Source of the DNA: Campylobacter sp. CCS1377
Lineage (GTDB): Bacteria > Campylobacterota > Campylobacteria > Campylobacterales > Campylobacteraceae
Direction: 5' to 3'
NCBI RefSeq assembly: GCF_040008265.1
Contig: NZ_CP155620.1
Coordinates: forward strand, 1,240,001-1,304,000
DNA: 64,000 bases
Position 1 is the stretch's first letter, and the number at the start of each line of letters is the position of its first letter. The position numbers and the translations under genes were made by a program. This document shows positions 27,932 through 37,671 of the stretch, piece by piece. The notes under the pieces were generated by a model. It had not been told where the DNA came from. It was given only the letters and a program-made list of their open reading frames with translations, and did no database searches.

Positions 27932-29227
27932 TTATATCCTTACCAAATCATAAATAAAATCTTTTATATGCGGATACAAATCATTAAGTTCTGGGCCATG
28001 GATGCTTCCTGTTAAGATGATTCTTAATGGCATAAAAAATTTCTTACCTTTAAGCTCGGTTTTTTTCATTAACTCATTTTTAAAGTCTTCATAATTTTCA
28101 CTCAAAGCCAAATCACGCAAAGCAACTTTGATAGTTTTACACTCATCCTCAAATTCAGCATAATTTTTAACACCAAAAATCAAACTAATTTTTTCCTTAA
28201 GCTCTTTTATAGTACTTGCTTCTTGAGTATAAAATTTGGCTAGTGCTGCTACATCTTTACCTAAATTTAAAAGTTTATTGAGCTCATCATTTGGCATCAT
28301 TTTTATATGTTCGCGATTAATCTGTAAAAGCTTTTTAAGATCAAATCTTGCCGGAGCTTTAGAAACTTTAGAAATATCAAACCAAGTAATAGCCTCTTCT
28401 AAAGTAAAAATTTCACAAGGAGTTTTATTGCCTAGCATGATAAGATAATTCGCAATAGTACTCGGTAAAATTCCGCTTTCAAGTAGCCATTTTACCGAAG
28501 AATGCGCCTCTCTTTTGCTCATTTTCACTCCTTCTTCATTTAAAATGATAGGCAAATGTGCATAAGTCATAGCTTTTTCATAACCTAAACTCGCACGGAT
28601 ATGTTCTTGTTTTGGCGTATTAGAGACATGATCTTCGCCGCGGATAATGCAAGTAACATTTTCGAGCATATCATCAACCGCACAAGCAAAATTATAAGTA
28701 GGCGTCTTATCTGTTCTCATAATCACAAAAGAGTCAATATTTTCAGGCTCAAAACTTAGCTCACCTTTAATAAAGTCTCTAAATTTCATTGTTTGATTAG
28801 GCTTTTTAAGGCGGATTACAAAAGGTTTTTCACATTTTAAAACATCTATATCAGCCAAATTCTCACAAGTGCCATCATAGCGATAAGCCTTGCCTTGCTT
28901 TTTGGCAAGTTCTTTTTTGCTTTCCAATTCCTCTTCTGTGCAAAAACAAGCAAAAGCCTTTTTTTCGCTAACAAGTTTTAAAGCCATTTGACGGTGAAAT
29001 TTCAAATTCTCACTTTGCACATAATAATGCTGCCAAGAAATTCCAAAAAGCTTCAAAATTTCCTTAATTTCCTCTTCTTTTCCTGCGATATTTCTAGCTT
29101 TATCCGTATCTTCTATACGCAAAATAAAATCCGTGTTATTTTGTCTAGCACAAATGTAATTAAAAATAGCCGCACGCAAATTTCCTATGTGCATATCTCC
29201 AGTAGGAGATGGAGCAAAACGATACAT
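27932..29227 (-). CDS. gltX: Glutamyl-tRNA synthetase
   Basis: A class I synthetase of 431 residues: [17 protein letters not shown] (HIGH region), [21 protein letters not shown] and [13 protein letters not shown] (KMSKR-type loop). Campylobacter carries two GluRS paralogues. In its relative Helicobacter one of the pair is specialised for misacylating tRNA-Gln, later amidated by GatCAB; which one this is cannot be decided here. It is the first gene of a minus-strand group and divergent from the phosphoesterase gene. Confidence 0.94.
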   Translation of the reverse strand: MYRFAPSPTGDMHIGNLRAAIFNYICARQNNTDFILRIEDTDKARNIAGKEEEIKEILKLFGISWQHYYVQSENLKFHRQMALKLVSEKKAFACFCTEEELESKKELAKKQGKAYRYDGTCENLADIDVLKCEKPFVIRLKKPNQTMKFRDFIKGELSFEPENIDSFVIMRTDKTPTYNFACAVDDMLENVTCIIRGEDHVSNTPKQEHIRASLGYEKAMTYAHLPIILNEEGVKMSKREAHSSVKWLLESGILPSTIANYLIMLGNKTPCEIFTLEEAITWFDISKVSKAPARFDLKKLLQINREHIKMMPNDELNKLLNLGKDVAALAKFYTQEASTIKELKEKISLIFGVKNYAEFEDECKTIKVALRDLALSENYEDFKNELMKKTELKGKKFFMPLRIILTGSIHGPELNDLYPHIKDFIYDLVRI

Positions 29228-29324
29228 TTTAAATAACTTCCTTTGAAATTTAGAATTTTTGGCTGATTATAAAAAAAAAATATTAATCAAAATAAAACCA
29301 TTCTTTCATTTACAATTTCTTAGA

Positions 29325-29330
29325 TACAAT
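29325..29330 (+). promoter_or_regulatory. -10 box immediately before a start codon
   Basis: TACAAT in the context TTAGATACAAT is followed by only 7 bases before the ATG at 29338. No ribosome-binding site fits in between, so transcription would start at or next to the A of the start codon. Confidence 0.5.
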
Positions 29331-29337
29331 TTCGCTT

Positions 29338-30471
29338 ATGTTATTTTTAGTTTTTTCATTCGGGATATTATTACTTTTCGCTATTGCAAATATCTACATT
29401 TATAAAAGATTTATTTTGCAAATTCATTTTTTAAAACCTTTTAAAAAAATATTCGCACTGCTTTTAATACTTTTGTTTTTAGGACAAGCTATTTTCTTGC
29501 TTTTTCGTAGGGATGATTATTTAAGTGATTTTATTTATGGACTTTTAGCAAGTTTTTACGCGGTAAGTTATTGCTTATTTTTAATTGCCTTGTTAGCAGA
29601 CTTATTTAAAATTTTAAGTTCTTTTTTACAAAATAAAGGGCTATTTTTGGGTATAAATTCCAAATATGCCAAAACTTTTTTTGACATTTTCTTCATATTA
29701 CTAGGATGTTTTTTTATACAATACAGCATAAATAATGCCCTTGGAACACCTAGCGTAAAAGAAAAGGAAATTGTCATTCCAAAATTGAAAGAAAATTTAA
29801 AAATCATTTTGCTTAGCGACATTCATCTTGGAAAAAATTTGCATGAAGATTTTTTGCAAAAACTTATAGAAAAAGTCAATGTTTATGAGGATATTGATGC
29901 GGTAGTTATTGTAGGAGATTTAATTGATACAAAACCACAAAATTTAAGCTCTTATATTCATAAACTTGATGAATTTAAGTCCAAATATGGAACTTTTTAC
30001 GCGCTAGGCAATCATGAGTATTATCACGATGCCGATGAAGTTATAAAACTCTTAAAAACATATACTAAACTTAATATTTTAATTAATGATGTCAAAATAT
30101 TACCTTCAATTAATATAGCCGGTATAGCTGATTTATCTAGCTATAGTTTTCAATCTCATATTCCTGATATCGATGCTATCAAAAATAAACTTGATCCAAA
30201 TTTACCTAGCATCTTGCTTTCACACCAACCAAAAAGTGTCGATGTGCTCGATCTAAGCCATTTTGATCTTATTTTAAGTGGCCATACACATGCGGGACAA
30301 ATATTTCCTTTTGCATTTTTGGTATTGCTTCAGCAAGGATATTTGCACGGTTTATATAAGCTAAAAACACAAAATCAACTCTATGTAAGCAGTGGTGCTG
30401 GATTTTGGGGTCCAAGTTTTAGGACTTTAGCACCAAGCGAAATAGTACTTTTAAATTTAAAAGGAGAATAA
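29338..30471 (+). CDS. Integral membrane metallophosphoesterase (YkuE/YaeI-like)
   Basis: A 377-residue protein with an N-terminal membrane portion of about four or five helices (residues 1-140). A calcineurin-like phosphoesterase domain follows with the full metal set: LLSDIHLGKN, VVIVGDLID, LGNHEYYHDADE, LLSHQP and LSGHTHAGQIFPF. Relatives hydrolyse UDP-diacylglucosamine or other lipid-linked phosphoesters; the substrate is not known for this one. The very next codon after its stop is the psd start, pointing to a membrane-lipid link. No SD is visible. Confidence 0.85.
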   Translation: MLFLVFSFGILLLFAIANIYIYKRFILQIHFLKPFKKIFALLLILLFLGQAIFLLFRRDDYLSDFIYGLLASFYAVSYCLFLIALLADLFKILSSFLQNKGLFLGINSKYAKTFFDIFFILLGCFFIQYSINNALGTPSVKEKEIVIPKLKENLKIILLSDIHLGKNLHEDFLQKLIEKVNVYEDIDAVVIVGDLIDTKPQNLSSYIHKLDEFKSKYGTFYALGNHEYYHDADEVIKLLKTYTKLNILINDVKILPSINIAGIADLSSYSFQSHIPDIDAIKNKLDPNLPSILLSHQPKSVDVLDLSHFDLILSGHTHAGQIFPFAFLVLLQQGYLHGLYKLKTQNQLYVSSGAGFWGPSFRTLAPSEIVLLNLKGE

Positions 30472-31287
30472 ATGGCATTTTCAAATTTAACTTCAAATAT
30501 TTTTGGACATATTGCAAAAATCAATTTTCCAAAGCCCTTACAAAATTTTATCAACCAAAAATACATAGAATTTTTTAACATTAATATGAGTGAATTTAAA
30601 AATGCAAACGAATATGAAAATCTAAATGCTCTATTTACAAGAAAATTGCAAAAAGAAAGAATGATAGAAGATGATTTTATCAGTCCTTGTGATGGAAAAA
30701 TTTTACAATGCTCTAAAAGCCATAAAATTAAAACTAAACATTTTGCTTTTAGTATCAAAGGTAAAGAATACTCACTTGAAGAATTATTAAAAAATAATTA
30801 TGATAAAAACGATTTAGAACAAAAACTTGAATATGTTAATATCTATCTTTCGCCAAAAGATTACCACCGCTACCATGCACCTTGTGATATGCAAATTTTA
30901 AGCGCTGCTTACACTAAAGGGGTGCTTTTTAGTGTCAATGAAAAACACCTTAATAAAATCAAAAGCGTTTATACTCAAAATGAGAGAGTCTCTTTAAAAT
31001 GTTTGATTGATAATAAATTTTTAGTATGGCTTGTTTTTGTTGGCGCCCAAAATGTTGGAAAAATGCGTTTTAATTTTGACGAAAGCATACAAACTAATGC
31101 GAAAATCAAACATGATTTTATACATAATTATGAAAAGCTTTATTTTAAAAAAGGCGAAGAATTAGGAAATTTTGAACTAGGTTCTACTATAGTTATCATT
31201 GCGCAAAAAGGCTTTTTAGATTTCAAGCTTCAAGAAATGCAGCAGATTAAATTTGGAGAACAAATTGCTAAATTCGTAAAAAATTAA
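30472..31287 (+). CDS. psd: Phosphatidylserine decarboxylase proenzyme
   Basis: Psd makes phosphatidylethanolamine from phosphatidylserine at the inner membrane. The 271-residue precursor contains the LGST self-cleavage site, with Ser at about residue 238 becoming the pyruvoyl prosthetic group. SPKDYHRYHAPCD carries the conserved His residues, and SPCDGKI is the early active-site Asp segment. The start abuts the phosphoesterase stop, and GGAG lies at that gene's end. Its stop shares 4 bases with the convergent copA stop. Confidence 0.95.
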   Translation: MAFSNLTSNIFGHIAKINFPKPLQNFINQKYIEFFNINMSEFKNANEYENLNALFTRKLQKERMIEDDFISPCDGKILQCSKSHKIKTKHFAFSIKGKEYSLEELLKNNYDKNDLEQKLEYVNIYLSPKDYHRYHAPCDMQILSAAYTKGVLFSVNEKHLNKIKSVYTQNERVSLKCLIDNKFLVWLVFVGAQNVGKMRFNFDESIQTNAKIKHDFIHNYEKLYFKKGEELGNFELGSTIVIIAQKGFLDFKLQEMQQIKFGEQIAKFVKN

Positions 31288-33407
31288 GCAATTTTTCGAA
31301 GCAGTCTTAAAGAATTTAACACCACGCTTAAAGAGCTAAAACACATCGCTAAAGCTGCGATATGTGGGCTTAAGACAATAAAAGAAAAAGCTCCCGCAGC
31401 AATAGGAATACAAAGCGCATTATAAACAAAAGCCCAAAGTAAATTTAATTTTATAATACTCATTGTTTTTTTTGAAAGCTTGAAAACATAGGCAGCAAGC
31501 ATTAATTCATTTTTATTTAAAACAATATCTCCGGACTCTTTAGCCAAATTATTTGCATTATTTACCACAATGCCAACATCCGCTAAAGCAAGTGCTGCTG
31601 CATCATTAATCCCATCTCCCATAAACAAACACTTACCCTTACTTTCATACTGTTTTATCATTTGAAGTTTTTCTTCAGGTTTTAAAGCAAAATAAAATTC
31701 TTTAATGCCAAGCTTTGAAGCCACGGTTTTGACATTATTTTCATTATCCCCACTTAAAATCACATTAGTGATTTTTTCTTGAGTAAAAAACTCGCATAAA
31801 TTTCTAGCATCATTTCTTAACTCATTACTCAAACAAACCACACCCAAACACATTTTATCTTTTGCAAAAAACACAGCAACAGGTGCTTTATCGCGATTTT
31901 TTTGGACAAAATTTAAGAATTTTTCATCAATGCTTACTTGATACTCTTGAAGTAATTTTTCATTTCCTGCAAGATATAAAACATTTTCTTCTTCATAAGC
32001 AATGCCTTTAGTAGGTAAAGTCTTAAGAGTGCCTTTTAAATTTGAGCCTTGTATTTCATCACTAAAAGCCTTAGAAATTGGATGATTACTAAGTTTTTGA
32101 ATTTGTGTGAGTTTTTCAAAATCTTGCAAAGACATAAGACTTGCATAAATTTTAAGCTTATCTTCACTTAAAGTTCCAGTTTTATCAAAAATGCTAAATT
32201 GTATTTTATGCAAAATTTCCAAAACCGGTGGATTTTTAATCAAAATGCCATTTTTAGCAGCATTTGAAAGTGCGATCACTATAGCAATGGGCGTTGCTAA
32301 ACCCAAAGCACAAGGACAAGAAATCAAAAGCACAGCACAAGCATGCAAAAAAGCAGAATTTAATCCTTCTTTAAAAGCCCAAAAGGCAAAAACAAAACAA
32401 GATAAAATTAAAATAAAAGCAACAAAATAAGCTGAAATTTTATCCGCAAATTGCGCAATAGGCATTTTTGCATTACCCGCTTTGTAAATTAAATCTTTGA
32501 GTTTTTCTAAAGTGCTATCGATAGATTTTTTTTGAGCTTTGATTCTTAAATTTCCATTGATTAAAAAAGTCCCAGCTTGGATTAAATCTCCACTTTGTTT
32601 AGTTAAAGGAATAAATTCTCCATTTAAAAAACTAAGATCCACCTCAGCTTTTCCGCTAATAACTACGCCATCAACACAAACACTCTCCCCTTCTTTAACT
32701 AAAATTTCATCATTCTCTTTCACAAAAGAACTTAAAATTTCTTTTACAACGCCATCTTTAACAAGCAAGGCTTTTTGCGTATCGATAGCTTCAAGTTTTC
32801 TTTGATAATCATAAGCTTTAAATTTAGCCTTTTCTTCTAAAAATTTCCCTAGCAAAATAAAGCTAATTATCATCGCTCCACCACTAAAATACAAATGTTT
32901 TTCTTCAAAAAAATCCAAAAAAGCCAAGAGAGAATATACAAAAGCACTAAAACTTCCCAAAGACACCAAGGTATTCATATCCAAAGCTTTATTTTTAAGC
33001 CCTTTGATGGCATGAATAAAAAATTCACGCCCACAAAAAAAGATCACAAAAGCTCCTAAAAATAATTGAACAAAACTTGAAAAAGTATTAAAAAGCAACA
33101 TTTCAAAAGCCATAATCACACAGCTTAAAATTAAACTTGCAAAAAAATTCCACTTTAGCTTTTTTAAAGAATGCAGTTTATACTGAGCTAAATTTTCATC
33201 ATCTGCCAAAATTTCAAAGCCAAGCGCAGTGATTTTATCCAATACCTTTTGTTTTGTCTTAGCATCTTTTAATAAAAACACTCCGCTAGAATTGATATAA
33301 GAAACGCTCGCATCCTCAACTCCATCAAGCTTTTTGCAAACTTTTTCTATGGCATTAGAACAATTAACGCAAGTCATTTTCCCGATTTTAAGCCTTATTT
33401 CTTGCAT
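31284..33407 (-). CDS. copA: Copper-exporting P1B-type ATPase
   Basis: A 707-residue Cu(I) efflux pump with an N-terminal heavy-metal domain (MTCVNCSNAIEKVC), metal path SCPCALGLATP, phosphorylation site FDKTGTLSEDKL and hinge FMGDGINDAAALALAD. Unlike ccoI, the phosphorylation motif is standard and there is no extra Cys-rich head, supporting copper detoxification. It overlaps by 1 base with the small CopZ-like gene upstream, and that gene overlaps czcD, making one metal-export transcript. It matches C. jejuni Cj1161c. Confidence 0.93.
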   Translation of the reverse strand: MQEIRLKIGKMTCVNCSNAIEKVCKKLDGVEDASVSYINSSGVFLLKDAKTKQKVLDKITALGFEILADDENLAQYKLHSLKKLKWNFFASLILSCVIMAFEMLLFNTFSSFVQLFLGAFVIFFCGREFFIHAIKGLKNKALDMNTLVSLGSFSAFVYSLLAFLDFFEEKHLYFSGGAMIISFILLGKFLEEKAKFKAYDYQRKLEAIDTQKALLVKDGVVKEILSSFVKENDEILVKEGESVCVDGVVISGKAEVDLSFLNGEFIPLTKQSGDLIQAGTFLINGNLRIKAQKKSIDSTLEKLKDLIYKAGNAKMPIAQFADKISAYFVAFILILSCFVFAFWAFKEGLNSAFLHACAVLLISCPCALGLATPIAIVIALSNAAKNGILIKNPPVLEILHKIQFSIFDKTGTLSEDKLKIYASLMSLQDFEKLTQIQKLSNHPISKAFSDEIQGSNLKGTLKTLPTKGIAYEEENVLYLAGNEKLLQEYQVSIDEKFLNFVQKNRDKAPVAVFFAKDKMCLGVVCLSNELRNDARNLCEFFTQEKITNVILSGDNENNVKTVASKLGIKEFYFALKPEEKLQMIKQYESKGKCLFMGDGINDAAALALADVGIVVNNANNLAKESGDIVLNKNELMLAAYVFKLSKKTMSIIKLNLLWAFVYNALCIPIAAGAFSFIVLSPHIAALAMCFSSLSVVLNSLRLLRKIA

Positions 33408-33604
33408 TAAATTTCCTCTAAAAGTTTAAAACCAAGTTGTTGTAATTGCTCCCTTAAAAGCGCTATTTTATCATCATTTAAATCCAATCTGACTATTTTT
33501 AAACCCTCTTCAAATTCAAAATTTCCAAATTCATCTTCTAAAGAATTTTTAATCAAATTCACACAATTTTGACAATTTACATTTTCAATTTTAAATCTTC
33601 TCAT
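33407..33604 (-). CDS. Small heavy-metal-associated (CopZ-like) copper chaperone
   Basis: A 65-residue single HMA domain, with the metal-binding pair in NVNCQNCVNLI and a ferredoxin-like beta-alpha-beta pattern, ending QLGFKLLEEI. It probably binds Cu(I) in the cytosol and hands it to CopA, whose gene starts at its stop codon. It begins inside the last codons of czcD (14-base overlap) in another frame. The assignment rests on domain and context. Calling it copZ would be reasonable but is not proven. Confidence 0.85.
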   Translation of the reverse strand: MRRFKIENVNCQNCVNLIKNSLEDEFGNFEFEEGLKIVRLDLNDDKIALLREQLQQLGFKLLEEI

Positions 33605-34541
33605 TTTTTTCCTCCCAAACTGGCTCTATAGTGCAATGCCCTATTTCAAATTCATCGTGCAGAATTTTAGCAATTTTTCGAGATAAAAATCTAAATTCTG
33701 CAATTTTTTCTTTTTGAATTTTTATATGCATAGTCGCTACATACATTTTATTTGTAATTTGCGTTACATGTAAATCAATAATTTCTTCAATCTCATCGCT
33801 AATTAAAATCGCTTGTTTTAATTTTTCCACTTCAATAGGAGAGCTTTCAAGTAAAATATTCACACTTTGTTTTAACAATATAACCGCCCATCTTAAAAGC
33901 AAAATAGATAAAATCAAAGCCAAAATCGTATCAATATACACAATGCCTGTAAAATAAACCAAAACTCCACCTATAATTACAAATAAAGATCCAAGCAAAT
34001 CGCTCATCATATGCAAAAAAGCTGATTTCATATTAATATTTTCTAAATTTGCACCCTTAAACATCATAAAACCATTAATTGCATTCACCAAAAAGCCTAA
34101 AATTGCTACTATAATCATAGTTTTAGCATCAATACTACTTGGATTTATAAACTTTTCTATCGCCTCATAAATGATAAAAATAGCAGATATTATAATGGTT
34201 AAAGCATTGATAAAAGCTACTAAAATTTCAAGACGAAAATATCCAAAAGTTTTTTGTTCATTGTTAAATTTTTGCACCGCTAAGATGGCTAAAAAGCTAA
34301 GTCCTAGCGCAAAAACATCTGAAAACATATGCAAAGTATCACTTAATAATGCCAAAGAATTTGATAGTAACGAATAAACAAATTGCACAAGCATCATAGA
34401 GCTGGTCATAAGAAGGGAAATTTTTAAAATCTTTTTATCAACTTCTCTTGCATCAGCATGAGAGTGATGTTCGTGCGAATGATGCTCATGAGAATGGCAA
34501 GTCTGTTTAATCAAAGGTTGATGAGATAAATATTCATACAT
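33591..34541 (-). CDS. czcD: Cation diffusion facilitator (zinc/cobalt/cadmium efflux)
   Basis: This CDF transporter has 316 residues and six membrane helices. A His-rich N-terminus with three copies of HSHEHH-like sequence binds Zn(II) or similar ions. SLALLSDTLHMFSDVFALG carries the helix-2 Asp/His metal site and SAFLHMMSDLLGS the matching helix-5 site. The C-terminal cytosolic domain is present. The ATG at 34541 is preferred over an earlier in-frame one because AAGGAG lies 5 bases upstream. It exports divalent cations in exchange for protons. Confidence 0.9.
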   Translation of the reverse strand: MYEYLSHQPLIKQTCHSHEHHSHEHHSHADAREVDKKILKISLLMTSSMMLVQFVYSLLSNSLALLSDTLHMFSDVFALGLSFLAILAVQKFNNEQKTFGYFRLEILVAFINALTIIISAIFIIYEAIEKFINPSSIDAKTMIIVAILGFLVNAINGFMMFKGANLENINMKSAFLHMMSDLLGSLFVIIGGVLVYFTGIVYIDTILALILSILLLRWAVILLKQSVNILLESSPIEVEKLKQAILISDEIEEIIDLHVTQITNKMYVATMHIKIQKEKIAEFRFLSRKIAKILHDEFEIGHCTIEPVWEEKNEKI

Positions 34542-34686
34542 TATTTCTCCTTTTTTGGTTTGCAAATTAACACAGTAAAACTAAAAAATTACTTAAACAT
34601 TTTAAAGCTTATGCAAAAAGAATTTAAACAAAAATTTATCAATTTTATTTTAGACTTACTAGAAATTTTTTAAGAAAGGCAAGAGA

Positions 34687-34761
34687 ATGAAACAAAATGT
34701 TTTTTTTGATGATTCTTTAATTTTAACCCTTACTCAAACTCTTCGTTCTTGGCGCTTCTAA
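34687..34761 (+). CDS. 24-codon micro-ORF, candidate trp leader peptide
   Basis: The ATG at 34687 has AGAAAGG about 7 bases upstream, better than many full-size genes here. It encodes 24 residues ending LRSWRF and a TAA stop, 64 bases before trpE. The peptide holds one Trp two codons before the end and Phe as its last residue. A short Trp-containing ORF directly before a trp operon suggests translation-dependent control. I do not see a classical attenuator hairpin with a U-run in the 64-base spacer, so any mechanism is unclear. No longer gene covers this region. Confidence 0.55.
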   Translation: MKQNVFFDDSLILTLTQTLRSWRF

Positions 34762-34825
34762 ACTCTAATTTTATTCTTGACTATATTTTATTTAAAAATT
34801 TATTTATATCAACAAAGGTTTTAAT

Positions 34826-36076
34826 ATGCTAGATAAACAGGCAAATTTTTATTATAAACAAATTTTAGCAAAATGTGAAAATTCTTATTTTGCAGAGGAT
34901 TTAAACCGTGTTATTATAGGGATTGATTGTGAATTTCTTGACAGCAATAACTTAACTTTTAGTGATTTTAAGGCTAGATTTTATGAATGCGCTTCAAAGG
35001 ATCAGCTTTGCGATTATGCCGGATTGTTTGGGATTTTTAGCGCAAATTTCATTACACTTTTTGAAGAATTACAGCAAAGCGAAAATAAAAATTACGATTT
35101 TCCTTTGTTTTTATTTGCCAATGCCAAAGCTTACTTAGTGTATGAAAAAAATAGCAAAATGTTCTTTCAATTTGGCGAGAAAAAATATTTCGATTTTTTA
35201 CAAAATGATTTTAAATGTCAAACCCAAAAGGAAAAAACACAGTTTAAAATTTTAAATTCTTTAAAGGAAGAAGAAAAAAGCTTTATTTCTATGGTTGAAA
35301 AAGCAAAAAACTATCTTTTGAGTGGAGATATTTTCCAAGTTGTTTTAAGCAAGCAACTTTGTATTGAGCATAATATCAAGCCATTTGACTTTTACGAAAC
35401 TCTAAGCGAACTAAATCCTAGTGCTTATATGTTTTATTTTCCTACTAAATACGGCGTAGTTTTGGGTTCTTCACCTGAATTTTTACTCAAAATTAAAAAT
35501 AAAGAAATTTTTCTAGCACCCATTGCAGGAACTAGAAATTTAGACAAAAATAGCGATATTGCTGCACTAGAAAAAGATCTTTTAAGTGATGAAAAAGAAC
35601 TAAGCGAGCACAAAATGCTTGTAGATTTAGCCAGAAATGATGCATCAAAATTTGGCTATAAAACCAAAGTTGAGAAGCTTTTTAGTATACTAAAAAACGA
35701 CTTTTTAATGCATATTGTTAGCGAAGTTTATAGCACAATGAAAGAAGGCACAAGTCTTTTTGATGTTATAGGAGCTACTTTTCCTGCAGGAACCTTAAGT
35801 GGCGCACCAAAAATCAGAGCCTTGCAAATCATAGCAGAACTTGAAAATTTAGACCGTGGGGTTTATGGAGGAGCCGTAGGGTTTTTAAATTTTAACGAAG
35901 ATGTGGTTTTAGCTATCATTATAAGATCTGCGTTTTTTAAAGACGATAAAGCTTATATAGCAAGCGGTGCTGGTATAGTTTTAGACAGTGATTCAAAAAA
36001 AGAATATGCCGAAATTTGCGCCAAAAGAAAAGCTTTACTCGTTGCTTTTGAAAAAATTACAAAGGATTTTCAATGA
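34826..36076 (+). CDS. trpE: Anthranilate synthase component I
   Basis: The 416-residue large subunit makes anthranilate from chorismate. GDIFQVVLSKQ, GSSPEFLLKI, PIAGTRNLDKN and GATFPAGTLSGAPKIRALQII are family signatures; YGGAVGFLNF follows. The N-terminal feedback domain is shorter than in enterobacterial TrpE (about 520 residues), so Trp inhibition may differ. It has AAAGG before the start and its stop overlaps trpGD by 4 bases. It is the first enzyme gene of the operon. Confidence 0.95.
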   Translation: MLDKQANFYYKQILAKCENSYFAEDLNRVIIGIDCEFLDSNNLTFSDFKARFYECASKDQLCDYAGLFGIFSANFITLFEELQQSENKNYDFPLFLFANAKAYLVYEKNSKMFFQFGEKKYFDFLQNDFKCQTQKEKTQFKILNSLKEEEKSFISMVEKAKNYLLSGDIFQVVLSKQLCIEHNIKPFDFYETLSELNPSAYMFYFPTKYGVVLGSSPEFLLKIKNKEIFLAPIAGTRNLDKNSDIAALEKDLLSDEKELSEHKMLVDLARNDASKFGYKTKVEKLFSILKNDFLMHIVSEVYSTMKEGTSLFDVIGATFPAGTLSGAPKIRALQIIAELENLDRGVYGGAVGFLNFNEDVVLAIIIRSAFFKDDKAYIASGAGIVLDSDSKKEYAEICAKRKALLVAFEKITKDFQ

Positions 36077-37671
36077 TACTTTTAATTGATAATTATGATT
36101 CTTTCGTTTTTAACATAAAAAATATGCTAGAAGTCCTAAGCAAAGATGAAATTTTAGTTGTTCGCAATGATAAAATTACCCTTGATGAAATACAAAATTT
36201 AAATCCCACACACATTATCTTAAGTCCAGGTCCAAAACATCCAAAAGATAGCGGCATTTGTCTTGAAATTTTTAAAGCAAAATTAAATATTCCCACTCTT
36301 GGAATATGTCTAGGACACCAAGCTCTAGGCTTAAGTTTCAATGCTAAAATTCTAAGACTTCAAAAGCCAACTCATGCCAAAAATTCAAAGCTTGAATTTG
36401 CAAAAGATAATGAGCTTTTTAAAGATCTGCCCGAGTATTTTAGCGTGATGCGTTATCATTCTTTATATGTTGATGATTTAAGCGATGAACTTGAAGCTTT
36501 GGCTTTTAGCGACGATGGAATTTTAATGGCAATGAAGCATAAAAATTTGCCATACTTTGGCATACAATTTCATCCAGAAAGCTATTTTAGCGAATATGGT
36601 TTGAAAATTTTTGCTAATTTTTTGCAGCAAAAAAACAAACAAGAAACACAAACTCACACACTTGTACCTTATTTGCAAAAATTAAGCAATGATGTTAGTT
36701 TAGAAAGTGATGATTTTAGCGAAATTTGTAAAATTATCATGAGTCAAAATTACGAACCTCTGCAAATGGCAGCTTTGCTTATTTTAATCACAGAAAAATC
36801 ATTAAACGAAAAATCATTAAGTCATTTTGTGCGCCAAATTTTAAGATACTCAAAAACCTTTAGTGATGAAAGTGAAATGATTGATATTGTAGGCACTGGC
36901 GGAGATGGTTTTAAAAGCATTAATGTTTCAACAACAAGCGCTTTTATTTTAGCTGCCTTAGGCGTAAAAGTTGCCAAACACGGAAACAAAGCCATTTCAA
37001 GCACGAGCGGAAGTTCTGATGTTTTAACTGCTTTAAATTTAAAACTTCCTACAAGTTTGGAAGAAAATTTGAAATTTTTAAGGGACAAAAATTTAAGCTT
37101 TTTTCATGCCCCTTATTTTCATCCCTTAATTGGACATTTAGGTCAGATCCGTAAAAAATTAGGCATAAGAACTGTTTTTAATGTTTTGGGACCACTGCTT
37201 AATCCAAATCTTAAATTAAAATATCAAATGATGGGAAATTATCACGCTCCAGTACATAGGCTTTTAGCCGAAGTTTTAAGAACTTTAGGGCGTAAAAAGG
37301 CTTTGGTTGTAAGAGGAAATGACGGAATGGATGAGCTTAGCATTTGCGATGAAAGTAAAATTATCGAACTTAGAGACGGTGAGCTTTTTGAGTATAGCAT
37401 TTCTCCAGAGCAATTTGGCTTTCGTCGTGCTTTTCATAGCGAGATTAGCGGATCAAATGCCAAGGAAAATGCAAAAGATTTGCTTGATATTTTAAGCGGA
37501 AAAATGAAAGGAGCTAAATTTGATATTGTTATTTTAAACGCAATGTTTGCGCTTTACACAGCCAATAAAGCTAAAACTCCACAAGAAGCCAAAGATATAA
37601 TTTTGGAAGCCATTTATTCAGGTAGGGTTTTAGAGTATTTTAAGGAGTATCAAGACTATGCCAAAGCTTAA
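36073..37671 (+). CDS. trpD: Fused anthranilate synthase component II / anthranilate phosphoribosyltransferase
   Basis: A two-domain protein of 532 residues. Residues 1 to about 190 are a class I glutamine amidotransferase (nucleophile Cys in GICLGHQALG, His/Glu in IQFHPESYFSEYG) that feeds ammonia to TrpE. From about 205 on it is TrpD, with DIVGTGGDGFKSINVST and HGNKAISSTSGSSDVL binding PRPP and anthranilate. The TrpG-TrpD fusion is normal in Campylobacter and enterobacteria. It overlaps trpE by 4 bases and trpF by 14. Confidence 0.95.
   Translation: MILLIDNYDSFVFNIKNMLEVLSKDEILVVRNDKITLDEIQNLNPTHIILSPGPKHPKDSGICLEIFKAKLNIPTLGICLGHQALGLSFNAKILRLQKPTHAKNSKLEFAKDNELFKDLPEYFSVMRYHSLYVDDLSDELEALAFSDDGILMAMKHKNLPYFGIQFHPESYFSEYGLKIFANFLQQKNKQETQTHTLVPYLQKLSNDVSLESDDFSEICKIIMSQNYEPLQMAALLILITEKSLNEKSLSHFVRQILRYSKTFSDESEMIDIVGTGGDGFKSINVSTTSAFILAALGVKVAKHGNKAISSTSGSSDVLTALNLKLPTSLEENLKFLRDKNLSFFHAPYFHPLIGHLGQIRKKLGIRTVFNVLGPLLNPNLKLKYQMMGNYHAPVHRLLAEVLRTLGRKKALVVRGNDGMDELSICDESKIIELRDGELFEYSISPEQFGFRRAFHSEISGSNAKENAKDLLDILSGKMKGAKFDIVILNAMFALYTANKAKTPQEAKDIILEAIYSGRVLEYFKEYQDYAKA

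Noticed and set aside
34762-34825. Classical trp attenuator after the micro-ORF
   Set aside because: The spacer shows no stable hairpin with a U-run and no alternative pairing with the micro-ORF.
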